This document shows, one piece after another, positions 6,519 through 14,903 of a stretch of 19,493 nt of DNA. Origin of the DNA: Gammaproteobacteria bacterium (GTDB lineage: Bacteria; Pseudomonadota; Gammaproteobacteria; Eutrophobiales; Eutrophobiaceae); assembly GCA_018676275.1 (NCBI GenBank), contig JABHFC010000004.1:1-19493 (forward strand), read 5' to 3'. The translations under genes were made by a program, and so were the position numbers. The notes under the pieces were generated by a model that was not told the origin of the DNA, did not search any database, and saw only the letters and a program-made list of their open reading frames with translations. Position 1 is the stretch's first letter. Each line of letters starts with the position of its first letter.

Positions 6519-9101
6519 ATGCGAGCAGATAAATTAACCAGTAAATTTCAACAGGCCCTGGCTGAGGCACAAAGCCTTGCACTCGGTCGAGATCATCAGT
6601 TCATTGAACCAGTCCATGCTATGACAGCGTTGCTGGATCAGTCTGGTGGCACCAGCAGGCATCTGCTTGATACAGCCGGCGTCAATGTTCAGCAATTGCG
6701 TTCGCGACTGGGGCAGGCCCTCGATCAAATCGCACAGGTAGAAGGTAGCAGTGGCGAAGTTCATATTTCAAAAGAACTGGATCGCCTTCTAAATCTAACG
6801 GATAAATACGCTCAGCAAAGAAATGATGATTACATTTCCAGTGAACTTTATGTACTTGCTGCGATAGAAGATAAGGGAGCATTGGGTAAATTATTAAAGG
6901 ACGCCGGTGCTGATAAAAAACAGATAGAACAATCGATTGATAGTCTTCGCGGTGGCGAAAGCGTCAATGATCCTTATGCGGAAGAACAACGTCAGGCGCT
7001 CGAGAAATATACTATCGACCTGACTGAACGGGCTGAACAGGGAAAACTGGACCCGGTTATTGGTCGTGACGATGAAATACGCAGAACCATTCAGGTATTA
7101 CAAAGACGCACAAAGAACAACCCGGTTTTAATTGGCGAACCAGGCGTTGGTAAAACTGCCATCGTTGAAGGTCTGGCTCAACGCATCGTCAATGGCGAGG
7201 TACCGGAAGCTCTGAAAAGCAAACGACTTTTGGTGCTGGATATGGGTTTGTTAATTGCCGGAGCAAAGTTTCGCGGCGATTTTGAAGAACGTCTGAAAGC
7301 GGTCCTCAATGATCTGAGCAAACAAGAAGGTCAAATCATTCTCTTCATTGATGAGGTTCACACAATGGTCGGTGCGGGCAAGGCTGAAGGATCAATGGAT
7401 GCCGGTAATATGTTGAAACCGGCACTTGCGAGAGGCGAATTACATTGTATTGGTGCAACTACGCTGGACGAATACAGGAGCCATATAGAAAAAGATGCTG
7501 CTCTGGAAAGACGATTCCAGAAAGTTCTGGTTGGAGAACCCAGCGTCGCCGACACCATCGCTATTTTACGTGGATTGAAAGAACGCTACGAAGTACATCA
7601 CAATGTCCAGATTACCGACCCTGCTATTGTTGCGGCAGCTACGCTGTCACATCGTTATATAACTGATCGACAGTTACCAGATAAAGCGATAGATCTTATT
7701 GATGAATCTGCCAGCCGTATAAGTATTGAAATCGATTCCAAACCGGAAGTTATGGACAAACTCGAGCGTCGTCTAATTCAGATGAAAATCGAACGTCAGG
7801 CTCTGAAGAAAGAAACAGATGCGGCATCGAAAAAACGCCTGAAAAACCTGGATGAGGAAATCAGTGAAGTACAAAGAGAATATTCTGATCTGGAAGAAAT
7901 TTGGCTGGGTGAAAAAGCTGCGTTACAGGGTAGCCATACAATTAAGGAAAAACTTGAGTCGGCACGTTTGGAGTTTGATACGGCAAAACGTGCTGGCGAT
8001 TTGAATCGAATGTCAGAGTTACAATACGGCCTGATCCCTGATCTGGAAAAACAATTACTAGAGGCCAGTGAAACTGAAATAGAAGATATGCAGCTTTTGC
8101 GAAACAAAGTAACAGAAAATGAGATCGCGGAAGTGGTTGCAAACTGGACGGGGATCCCGGTAACTAAAATGCTGGAAGGAGAACGCGACAAACTTCTGCA
8201 TATGGAAGATGCTTTGCATCAGCGGGTTATAGGACAGGAAGAAGCTATAAGCAGTGTTGCAGATGCCATAAGGCGTTCTCGTGCCGGTCTCTCAGATCCA
8301 GATAGACCTAATGGTTCTTTTCTGTTTCTTGGCCCGACAGGTGTTGGTAAAACCGAACTGTGTAAAGCTCTGGCCGAATTCTTATTTGATACTGAAGAAG
8401 CACTAATCCGCATAGACATGTCGGAATATATGGAAAAACATGCCGTTGCCCGTCTAATAGGTGCGCCACCGGGCTATGTTGGTTATGAACAGGGTGGCTA
8501 TCTCACAGAAGTCGTGCGTCGCAAACCATATAGTCTGATTTTGCTCGATGAGGTAGAAAAAGCCCATCCCGATGTCTTCAATATCCTATTACAGGTACTT
8601 GATGACGGACGCTTAACTGATGGACACGGTCGCACTGTAGATTTTCGTAATACAGTGATCGTGATGACCTCGAACCTGGGTTCAGATCAGATCCAGCAAA
8701 TGTCTGACGATGCCGATTATGAGACTATGAAAGAAACAGTTCTTGAGATCGTCAGCCATCACTTTCGACCTGAGTTCATAAATCGCATAGATGATCTGGT
8801 GGTTTTTCATGCACTGCAACAAAGACAAATCAGAGCTATTGCAGATATCCAGATCAAAAGACTCGCTCTGCGACTTGCTGAACAGGACTTGCAAATACAG
8901 GTATCGGAGGCCGCGCAGGATATGTTGGGCGAAGCGGGTTTTGACCCCGTTTACGGCGCCAGACCACTAAAAAGGGCTATTCAGGTACAACTGGAAACGC
9001 CTCTGGCAAAAGCCATACTGGCCGGTAGTTTCGATCCTGAGAGTATTATCCAGGTTGATTGTAAAGAAGGTGAACTGACATTTAGCCAGACTAATTCTTA
9101 A
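6519..9101 (+). CDS. clpB: ATP-dependent disaggregase ClpB (Hsp100)
   Basis: ClpB is a hexameric AAA+ chaperone that threads proteins out of aggregates with DnaK. The 860 residues match the usual length. In order: an N-terminal Clp repeat domain (about 1-145); NBD1 with Walker A GEPGVGKT at 206-213, Walker B IILFIDE ending at E279 and pore loop KFRG at 250-253; a coiled-coil M domain (about 410-525) which separates ClpB from ClpA and ClpC; NBD2 with Walker A GPTGVGKT at 605-612, Walker B LILLDE ending at E678 and pore loop GYVGYE at 652-657; then the C-terminal small domain. The NBD1 pore aromatic is F251 where E. coli has tyrosine, a conservative change. No ClpP-binding loop was recognised, as expected. 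It is preceded by a sigma-32 promoter, and the ribosome binding site is weak. Confidence 0.98.
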   Translation: MRADKLTSKFQQALAEAQSLALGRDHQFIEPVHAMTALLDQSGGTSRHLLDTAGVNVQQLRSRLGQALDQIAQVEGSSGEVHISKELDRLLNLTDKYAQQRNDDYISSELYVLAAIEDKGALGKLLKDAGADKKQIEQSIDSLRGGESVNDPYAEEQRQALEKYTIDLTERAEQGKLDPVIGRDDEIRRTIQVLQRRTKNNPVLIGEPGVGKTAIVEGLAQRIVNGEVPEALKSKRLLVLDMGLLIAGAKFRGDFEERLKAVLNDLSKQEGQIILFIDEVHTMVGAGKAEGSMDAGNMLKPALARGELHCIGATTLDEYRSHIEKDAALERRFQKVLVGEPSVADTIAILRGLKERYEVHHNVQITDPAIVAAATLSHRYITDRQLPDKAIDLIDESASRISIEIDSKPEVMDKLERRLIQMKIERQALKKETDAASKKRLKNLDEEISEVQREYSDLEEIWLGEKAALQGSHTIKEKLESARLEFDTAKRAGDLNRMSELQYGLIPDLEKQLLEASETEIEDMQLLRNKVTENEIAEVVANWTGIPVTKMLEGERDKLLHMEDALHQRVIGQEEAISSVADAIRRSRAGLSDPDRPNGSFLFLGPTGVGKTELCKALAEFLFDTEEALIRIDMSEYMEKHAVARLIGAPPGYVGYEQGGYLTEVVRRKPYSLILLDEVEKAHPDVFNILLQVLDDGRLTDGHGRTVDFRNTVIVMTSNLGSDQIQQMSDDADYETMKETVLEIVSHHFRPEFINRIDDLVVFHALQQRQIRAIADIQIKRLALRLAEQDLQIQVSEAAQDMLGEAGFDPVYGARPLKRAIQVQLETPLAKAILAGSFDPESIIQVDCKEGELTFSQTNS

Positions 9102-9317
9102 AAATCAGCTATATAGCGATATTTCTAAATTGCTTGCCAACTATTTATTGCCCGGTTTTTGTCGATCTTCACGCCTTTTTTGCAAATCTCAGTAAGATTG
9201 CAGTTCTGGGCCTGTAAACCTCTGCTTATGACAGCACACATTAATAAAGGAGTTGGTTATTTCCTCCATATAATCTAATATTTAGCGTCAAATCGAAAGA
9301 AAAAAGGTTACGTCCAT
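9102..9317. other. clpB-pilB intergenic region with candidate pilB promoter
   Basis: In these 216 bases, TATAAT at 9269-9274 is the best -10 candidate for pilB, 44 nt before its ATG, but no good -35 lies at 17 nt. Small structures are a perfect 10-nt palindrome GCTATATAGC (9108-9117) and a bulged hairpin GCAAATCT / AGATTGC (9182-9189 with 9195-9201). Neither has a U-run, so neither is a convincing clpB terminator. A sigma-54 box (GG-N10-GC) was sought and not found. Confidence 0.4.
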
Positions 9318-11036
9318 ATGGCTACTCCAGCAAAAAAAATAAACCTCAGCGGATTAGCTCGCAAGCTTGTTCTCGATGGTTTACTTGAAGAGGAAGCCGC
9401 GCAGGAACATTTTCAGGGTGCGCTGAAGAAAAAACAACCCTTTGTGGCTTATCTGGTTGAAAATGATCTCGCTCCCAGTAGTGAAATCGCCTTAGCTGCA
9501 TCACAGGAATTTGGTGTCCCGCTTCTGGAAATCGACTCTCTTGAGCTCGATTTGGATGTAGTTAAATTAATCAAAGAAGATTTAATTAAAAAGCATCACG
9601 CCCTACCGATTTTTAAGAGAGGAAAACGTCTTTACATAGCCCTGTCAGATCCAACTAATCTGCAAGCGCTGGACGAAATTAAATTCGCTGTCAGTATGAA
9701 TACTGAAGCAATTTTGGTCGAAGAAGATAAATTGGCCAAACTCATCGATAAGACCCTTGAAGAAATGGATGGCGGTCTCGGAGGCATGGATGATGATATG
9801 GATGATCTTGAAGATCTCGAAGTCGCCGATGAGACCACGGACCAGGAAGAAGACGATGGCGATATTGATGATGCGCCGGTTGTAAAATTTGTCAACAAAG
9901 TGTTGTTGGATGCCATTAAGAAAGGTGCTTCAGATTTACATTTTGAACCATATGAAAAAATTTACCGGGTAAGATTTCGAATTGATGGCGTTCTTATGGA
10001 AGTTGCCAAGCCGCCTCTGGTCTTGTCATCCAAAATTGCAGCCAGAATTAAAGTTATGGCCAGACTCGATGTTTCCGAGCGTCGTGTACCTCAGGATGGT
10101 CGTATCAAACTAAAACTGTCAAAGACTAAATCCATCGACTTTCGAGTTAATACCTGCCCGACTTTATTTGGTGAAAAAACCTGTATGCGTATCCTTGATT
10201 CGGATGCGGCGGCATTGCAGATTGATATGTTGGGTTATGAGGATCATCAGAAAGAAAATTTCCTCTCCAATTTGCACAAACCCTATGGAATGTTTCTTGT
10301 TACCGGCCCTACCGGTAGTGGTAAAACGGTATCTCTCTACACTGGTATAAGTATTCTTAACCAGGTGGACATCAATATATCGACTGCAGAAGACCCTGTG
10401 GAAATTAACTTACCTGGTGTTAACCAGGTTCAGGTGGACGAACGTACCGGCATGACCTTCGAAAAAGCGCTGAAGGCTTTCCTGCGTCAGGATCCGGATA
10501 TCATTCTGGTGGGCGAGATTCGAGATCTGGGCACAGCGGGTATCGCCGTTAAGGCGGCACAAACCGGTCACATGGTCATGTCTACCCTGCATACCAACGA
10601 TGCCCCGCAGACACTCACACGACTACAGGATATGGGTATTCAGGCTTTTGCTGTGGCAACTTCCATTAACCTGATCACGGCACAACGTTTATGTCGACGC
10701 TTGCATGGTGAATACAGGGAACCGCTGGAAATGCCGAAAGAAGCCTTACTTGATGAAGGCTATACGGAAGAAGATGTTGCAAAGGGTATAAAACTGTTTG
10801 AACCTGTTACTGGCAATGAGGATTGCGATACTGGCTACAAAGGACGCTGTGGTATTTATCAGGTTATGAATATATCCGATGCTATGAAACGTCTAATTAT
10901 TGAAGGTGCAAACGCTGTGCAATTGGCAGATCAAGCGGCAGAGGAAGGTATATGGGATATACGCAAGTCCGGTTTGGCAAAGGCCATGCAAGGCATGACC
11001 TCCCTCTCAGAAGTCAACCGAGTCACTGTAGAATAG
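9318..11036 (+). CDS. pilB: Type IV pilus assembly ATPase PilB (GspE/PulE family)
   Basis: PilB is the cytoplasmic hexameric motor that drives pilin polymerisation. The 572 residues comprise an N-terminal T2SSE_N domain (about 10-145), an acidic linker (about 147-185) rich in Asp and Glu, and the ATPase domain. That domain has the Asp box around DLHFEPYE (206-213), Walker A GPTGSGKT at 330-337, Walker B DIILVGE ending at the catalytic E400, and the histidine box GHMVMSTLHTND at 417-428. Walker A plus the N-terminal domain favour PilB over the retraction ATPase PilT. The zinc-binding tetracysteine motif that family members usually carry after the His box is eroded: the first pair reads RRLHGEYREP and the second NEDCDTGYKGR, leaving only C503 of four. 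AAGG lies 10 nt before the ATG. pilC follows after 9 nt. Confidence 0.96.
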   Translation: MATPAKKINLSGLARKLVLDGLLEEEAAQEHFQGALKKKQPFVAYLVENDLAPSSEIALAASQEFGVPLLEIDSLELDLDVVKLIKEDLIKKHHALPIFKRGKRLYIALSDPTNLQALDEIKFAVSMNTEAILVEEDKLAKLIDKTLEEMDGGLGGMDDDMDDLEDLEVADETTDQEEDDGDIDDAPVVKFVNKVLLDAIKKGASDLHFEPYEKIYRVRFRIDGVLMEVAKPPLVLSSKIAARIKVMARLDVSERRVPQDGRIKLKLSKTKSIDFRVNTCPTLFGEKTCMRILDSDAAALQIDMLGYEDHQKENFLSNLHKPYGMFLVTGPTGSGKTVSLYTGISILNQVDINISTAEDPVEINLPGVNQVQVDERTGMTFEKALKAFLRQDPDIILVGEIRDLGTAGIAVKAAQTGHMVMSTLHTNDAPQTLTRLQDMGIQAFAVATSINLITAQRLCRRLHGEYREPLEMPKEALLDEGYTEEDVAKGIKLFEPVTGNEDCDTGYKGRCGIYQVMNISDAMKRLIIEGANAVQLADQAAEEGIWDIRKSGLAKAMQGMTSLSEVNRVTVE

Positions 11037-11045
11037 GAAAAGATT

Positions 11046-12266
11046 ATGGCTGAAGCTGCAAAAGCAGACATGTTTGTCTGGGAAGGTACGGACAAAACAG
11101 GTAAACGCGTCAAAGGGGAAATGAGTGGTCAGAGTGACTCACTGGTTAAAGCCATGTTACGTCGGCAGGGAGTTAAACCACTTAAGGTAAAGAAAAAACC
11201 TAAACCTTTATTCGGCGGCGACGGTGGTGGCAAAGTTACACCGAAGGATATCACTGTATTTAGTCGCCAATTAGCTACCATGATGTCTTCCGGTGTACCA
11301 CTGGTTCAGGCATTTGAAATTGTCGGGCGCGGTCATGATAACCCGGCAATGCAGGATCTTATTCTGGGAATCAAAGCCCATGTTGAAGCCGGAAACAGTC
11401 TTGTAGAAGCACTACACAAATATCCACTTCAGTTTAACGATCTCTATTGCAATCTGGTTCAGGCTGGCGAACAAGCCGGTATCCTCGAAGGTATTTTGCA
11501 TAAACTTGCAACATACATGGAAAAAACTGAAGCCTTAAAGTCAAAGATTAAGTCAGCTTTGTTTTACCCTGCTGCCGTTATAGCGGTTTCTTTTATTGTT
11601 GTTACGATTCTTATGATTTTTGTGATTCCGCAATTTGCAGAATTATTCTCAAGTTTCGGCGCCGACCTGCCTGCCTTAACCCAATTTCTTGTGGATTCGT
11701 CCGATTTCTTCGTTGCAAACTGGTACATCATTTTTGGTGTGATCGGTGGGACTATATATGGACTCCTGGAAGCAAAGAAAAGGTCAAAGAAAGTGCAAAT
11801 GTTTATCGATGTCTATTCATTGAAAATGCCAATTATTGGTGAAGTACTGGAAAAATCAGCAATTGCCAGATTTGCTAGAACACTGGAAACCATGTTTGCG
11901 GCTGGTACACCGCTGGTCGAAGCGATGAATTCAGTCGCTGGTGCCTGTGGTAATGTCGTCTTCTACGATGCTACGATGAAAATGAGGGATGAAATTGCTA
12001 CAGGTACACAATTGCAGTCATCTATGCGAGACACTGGACTATTTCCCAATATGGTCGTGCAGATGGTTGCCATCGGTGAAGAATCCGGTGCCATTGACGC
12101 CATGCTCGGTAAGGTTGCTGACTGGTTTGAGCAGGAGGTTGATGACGCAGTTGAAGCGCTGACAAGCTTGCTGGAACCTGCGATCATGGCTTTTCTTGGT
12201 GTTGTCATTGGCGGTATTGTTGTTGGCATGTATCTACCCATATTCAAGATGGGCGCTGTTGTATAG
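11046..12266 (+). CDS. pilC: Type IV pilus inner-membrane platform protein PilC (GspF family)
   Basis: PilC is the integral membrane platform on which PilB and PilT act to add or remove pilins. The 406 residues contain two GspF repeats, at about 68-195 and 270-400. Each begins with a similar motif (VFSRQLATMMSSGVPLVQAF at 71-90, and IARFARTLETMFAAGTPLVEAM at about 273-294). Three hydrophobic segments lie at about 173-195, 223-241 and 377-397, the usual topology. The N-terminal VWEGTDKTGKRVKGEM (11-26) is typical of PilC. AGGAAAAG lies just before the ATG and overlaps the end of pilB, so the two are almost certainly co-transcribed. Confidence 0.96.
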   Translation: MAEAAKADMFVWEGTDKTGKRVKGEMSGQSDSLVKAMLRRQGVKPLKVKKKPKPLFGGDGGGKVTPKDITVFSRQLATMMSSGVPLVQAFEIVGRGHDNPAMQDLILGIKAHVEAGNSLVEALHKYPLQFNDLYCNLVQAGEQAGILEGILHKLATYMEKTEALKSKIKSALFYPAAVIAVSFIVVTILMIFVIPQFAELFSSFGADLPALTQFLVDSSDFFVANWYIIFGVIGGTIYGLLEAKKRSKKVQMFIDVYSLKMPIIGEVLEKSAIARFARTLETMFAAGTPLVEAMNSVAGACGNVVFYDATMKMRDEIATGTQLQSSMRDTGLFPNMVVQMVAIGEESGAIDAMLGKVADWFEQEVDDAVEALTSLLEPAIMAFLGVVIGGIVVGMYLPIFKMGAVV

Positions 12267-12342
12267 ATTTCAGCCTTTTCAGCAAGCTTTCAATTTGGCT
12301 TTGTCTATGATCTCCTTGCGCCCCATACCTAAAGCAGTCAAT

Positions 12343-12371
12343 TAACATCAATCAGTGATGGCTAACATCAC
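12343..12371 (+). promoter_or_regulatory. Hairpin and direct repeats in the pilD leader
   Basis: GTGATG (12355-12360) and CATCAC (12366-12371) form a perfect 6-bp stem with a 5-nt loop, ending 9 nt before the TTG start of pilD. The 8-mer TAACATCA occurs twice, at 12343-12350 and 12363-12370, 20 nt apart, so either copy could pair with TGATG. This could be an operator or an RNA control element. No protein is known to bind it. Confidence 0.35.
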
Positions 12372-12380
12372 ACATAATAA

Positions 12381-13268
12381 TTGAAACCTGTGCAACTAAT
12401 ACATTATCTACAATCGAACATTATTGCGTTTTACATTGTTGTTTCTGCATTGGGAATGGTAGTTGGTAGTTTTTTGAATGTGGTTATTTATCGCCTGCCG
12501 ATAATGATGCATAAGGCATGGCGTAAAGAGTGTTGTGAATTCCTCGAAGTAGATGAAGATAAAGATGTTGACGAGCAACACTATAGCCTTGTATTTCCTA
12601 ATTCCCAATGCCCGAAATGCCAACATAAAATAAGAGCCTGGGAAAATATTCCGCTAATAAGCTATTTATTTTTGAGAGGCAGGTGCTCGTCATGCCATAC
12701 CAGCATCTCTATCCGTTATCCGGTAATTGAAATACTTAGTGGTGTTCTTTCATTAATCATTGCATGGAAATTTGGTTTCAGCCTGGCGTTGATCCCTGCC
12801 CTGTTCCTGACCTGGGCGTTAATAGCTCTGAGTTTTATCGATATTGATCACCAATTATTACCAGACGATATTACTTTACCATTTCTTTGGCTGGGACTGT
12901 TATGTAACGTCTTTGCTATCTACACTGATATCTACTCCAGCGTAATTGGTGCGGTGGCTGGTTACATGTCGCTATGGCTGGTCTACATATCTTTCAAAAT
13001 TGTGACTGGCAAAGAAGGTATGGGTCACGGTGATTTCAAACTACTGGCCCTGCTGGGTGCATGGATGGGTTGGCAGGTTTTACCTGTCATTATCATTCTT
13101 TCATCATTATGTGGTGCCATCATTGGCGTCAGTATGATTCTGTTTGGTGGTCACGACAGAAAACAGGCAATCCCCTTTGGTCCTTACCTGGCAATGGCGG
13201 GCTGGATCGCTTTTATCTGGGGACAGGAAATAACCAATGCCTATAGCCTTTGGATGCTAAGCCCATGA
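12381..13268 (+). CDS. pilD: Type IV prepilin leader peptidase / N-methyltransferase PilD
   Basis: PilD is an inner-membrane aspartyl protease that removes prepilin leader peptides and N-methylates the new N-terminus. It commonly serves both pili and type II secretion. The 295 residues begin with a membrane segment leading into GSFLNVVIYRLP (29-40). A cytoplasmic loop holds the zinc tetracysteine C77, C80, C102 and C105 (CPKC, CSSC). The catalytic aspartates lie in FIDIDHQLLPDD (152-163) and GMGHGDFKLLALLGAW (213-228, D218). Several further hydrophobic segments reach the C-terminus. The start is a TTG with no Shine-Dalgarno; an in-frame GTG at 12390 is an alternative. The TTG start aligns best with known PilD N-termini. 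The stop overlaps the coaE start (ATGA). Confidence 0.95.
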   Translation: MKPVQLIHYLQSNIIAFYIVVSALGMVVGSFLNVVIYRLPIMMHKAWRKECCEFLEVDEDKDVDEQHYSLVFPNSQCPKCQHKIRAWENIPLISYLFLRGRCSSCHTSISIRYPVIEILSGVLSLIIAWKFGFSLALIPALFLTWALIALSFIDIDHQLLPDDITLPFLWLGLLCNVFAIYTDIYSSVIGAVAGYMSLWLVYISFKIVTGKEGMGHGDFKLLALLGAWMGWQVLPVIIILSSLCGAIIGVSMILFGGHDRKQAIPFGPYLAMAGWIAFIWGQEITNAYSLWMLSP

Positions 13269-13888
13269 AACGTCCATATTGCGTCGGTTTAACCGGAGGT
13301 ATTGGCAGTGGAAAAACCAGTGCTACTGACAGGTTTTCCGAACTCGGTGTCCCTGTTATCGACGCGGATACAATTTCTCACGAAGTCGTACAAGCCGGTC
13401 AGCCTGCCCTGCAAGCTATTGCCGAATGTTTTGGAGCCGAAGTGATAAATGCTGATGGTCATTTACGACGAGAGTATCTCAGGAAACTAATTTTTGATGA
13501 TCCTTCTGCTCGCCTAAAGTTGGAGGCGATTATTCATCCACAGGTTTTTAATGAAATCTCGAGACGTTTGAGTCTGGTTAAATTTCCATATTGTATTGTC
13601 TGTAGCCCTTTACTTCTGAAGTCCAAATCTGCTTATGATCTTGATCGTATTCTGGTTATAGATGCCTCTGAGAAATTACAAATTGAGCGAGCCAGTCGAC
13701 GGGACAACTCAGAGGAATGTGAAATTAAAAAAATAATCGACTCTCAATCAAACCGCCAGGACAGACTGGCCAGCGCAGACGATATTATTATCAACGATAA
13801 AGATTTGTCTTTTTTGCACGAGCAAATCGGTAAATTGCATGAAAAATACCTCAATATAGCTAAAAAAGGTGTGGCTCAATGTTCGTAA
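13265..13888 (+). CDS. coaE: Dephospho-CoA kinase
   Basis: It phosphorylates the 3'-hydroxyl of dephospho-CoA, the final step of coenzyme A synthesis. The 207 residues show the P-loop GGIGSGKT at 11-18 followed by DAD at 33-35 (PVIDADTISHEVV). A lid/CoA region lies at about 118-165, and IIDSQSNRQDRLASADDIIIND at about 157-178 closely fits the family. The frame continues upstream to a TTG at 13250. The ATG at 13265 is chosen because it gives the expected N-terminus and overlaps the pilD stop as ATGA, implying coupled translation. The placement after pilD and before zapD is a well-known gammaproteobacterial arrangement. Confidence 0.95.
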   Translation: MKRPYCVGLTGGIGSGKTSATDRFSELGVPVIDADTISHEVVQAGQPALQAIAECFGAEVINADGHLRREYLRKLIFDDPSARLKLEAIIHPQVFNEISRRLSLVKFPYCIVCSPLLLKSKSAYDLDRILVIDASEKLQIERASRRDNSEECEIKKIIDSQSNRQDRLASADDIIINDKDLSFLHEQIGKLHEKYLNIAKKGVAQCS

Positions 13889-13927
13889 AGCATCGCTCAT
13901 ATTTTCTCACAGAGCTTAAGCGATCTC

Positions 13928-14698
13928 GTGGTTAATTCTGTTATTTATGAACAGCCTTTGAACGAACGTGTTCGTACTTTTTTACGACTTGAACATCTGT
14001 TTAATTCAGAAGAGCACTATCTATCCAATCCTGACGAATGGGCCAGCAGAGCCAATTTGTCGTTATTACTGGATATAATAGATATGCTTGGTCGTTCTGA
14101 TGTTAAAACTGAATTAATTAAGGAAATGGAACGTCATTCTCTGACTTTGTCCAGCCTGAAAAAAAACCCGGGTGTTGACATGCAGCGATTAGAAATAATT
14201 CTTGATGATATTAATCATCATCTGGAAATTCTTCGCGATAGTTCTTATCAACCAGGACAAGCACTACGACAGGATGAACTTGTCACCAGTATAAAGCAAC
14301 GCAGTTCTATACCGGGAGGTTCATGCAATTTTGATTTGCCGGCATATCATCATTGGTTACAGAAATCACAAATAGAAAGAAGTGAAGATCTTGACAGGTG
14401 GCGTTCGGATTTGCTGGTAATTAAAAACAGTATTCAACTGTCACTACATATGATCAGGAATAGCGCAAACCCGGTACTGGAAAAAGCAGAAAATGGTTTT
14501 TTTCAAAAACCAATTGAAGCCAATGTATCATGTCAGATGATTAGAATCATATTACCTTCAGGATCTGAGTTTTTTCCTGAAATTAGCGGAGGTAAACATC
14601 GCTTTACTGTTCGTTTTCTTGAGCAAACTTCAACAGACGAACGTCCTGTACAAACCAAAAGTATGGTTGAATTTGAATGTCATTGTTGTATTTTATGA
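13928..14698 (+). CDS. zapD: Cell division protein ZapD (YacF), FtsZ-ring bundling factor
   Basis: ZapD binds the C-terminal tail of FtsZ and cross-links protofilaments at the division site. The 256 residues align by eye along the whole E. coli protein: YEQPLNERVRTFLRLEHLF at about 7-25, KTELIKEMERH at about 59-69, RSSIPGGSCNFDLPAYHHWL at about 125-144, SCQMIRIILPSGSEFFPEISGGKHRFTVRF at about 201-230, and a C-terminal FECHCC. The start is GTG with no convincing Shine-Dalgarno. It lies 39 nt after the coaE stop and in the same reading frame, with no stop between. The end overlaps yacG by 4 nt. ZapD is largely restricted to beta- and gammaproteobacteria, which supports the taxonomic call. Confidence 0.93.
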   Translation: MVNSVIYEQPLNERVRTFLRLEHLFNSEEHYLSNPDEWASRANLSLLLDIIDMLGRSDVKTELIKEMERHSLTLSSLKKNPGVDMQRLEIILDDINHHLEILRDSSYQPGQALRQDELVTSIKQRSSIPGGSCNFDLPAYHHWLQKSQIERSEDLDRWRSDLLVIKNSIQLSLHMIRNSANPVLEKAENGFFQKPIEANVSCQMIRIILPSGSEFFPEISGGKHRFTVRFLEQTSTDERPVQTKSMVEFECHCCIL

Positions 14699-14889
14699 AG
14701 AAACAATATCCCTGTCCTCACTGCAGTAAACTTACAAGTCTTGAAAACGACAATTCCTGGAGACCGTTTTGTAGTGAGCGTTGTAGACTCATTGATCTCG
14801 GAGACTGGATGGATGAAAAAAATAAAATCGCCTCTGAACATACTGATTTTTTTGATATGGAATCAGACGAAGATACACTAAAACATTGA
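14695..14889 (+). CDS. yacG: Small zinc protein YacG, DNA gyrase inhibitor
   Basis: YacG is a small zinc-ribbon protein that binds GyrB and blocks DNA binding by gyrase. The 64 residues hold four cysteine ligands, C7 and C10 (CPHC) and C26 and C30 (CSERC), then RLIDLGDWMDE (31-41), which is the family hallmark, and an acidic tail. The frame is open upstream to an ATG at 14677. The ATG at 14695 is preferred because it overlaps the zapD stop as ATGA and places CPxC at the normal distance from the N-terminus. It ends 14 nt from the stop of the convergent mutT. Confidence 0.93.
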   Translation: MKKQYPCPHCSKLTSLENDNSWRPFCSERCRLIDLGDWMDEKNKIASEHTDFFDMESDEDTLKH

Positions 14890-14903
14890 TTGCAACTGAG
14901 GTC

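Noticed and set aside
7796..8191. 131-residue minus-strand open frame inside clpB
   Set aside because: Serine-rich antisense frame opposite the ClpB M domain; no motif and no ribosome binding site.
9207..9226. Sigma-54 promoter for pilB
   Set aside because: GG and GC dinucleotides are present but not at the required 10-nt spacing.
9228..9278. 16-codon ORF upstream of pilB
   Set aside because: No ribosome binding site, no similarity to a known leader peptide, and length expected by chance.
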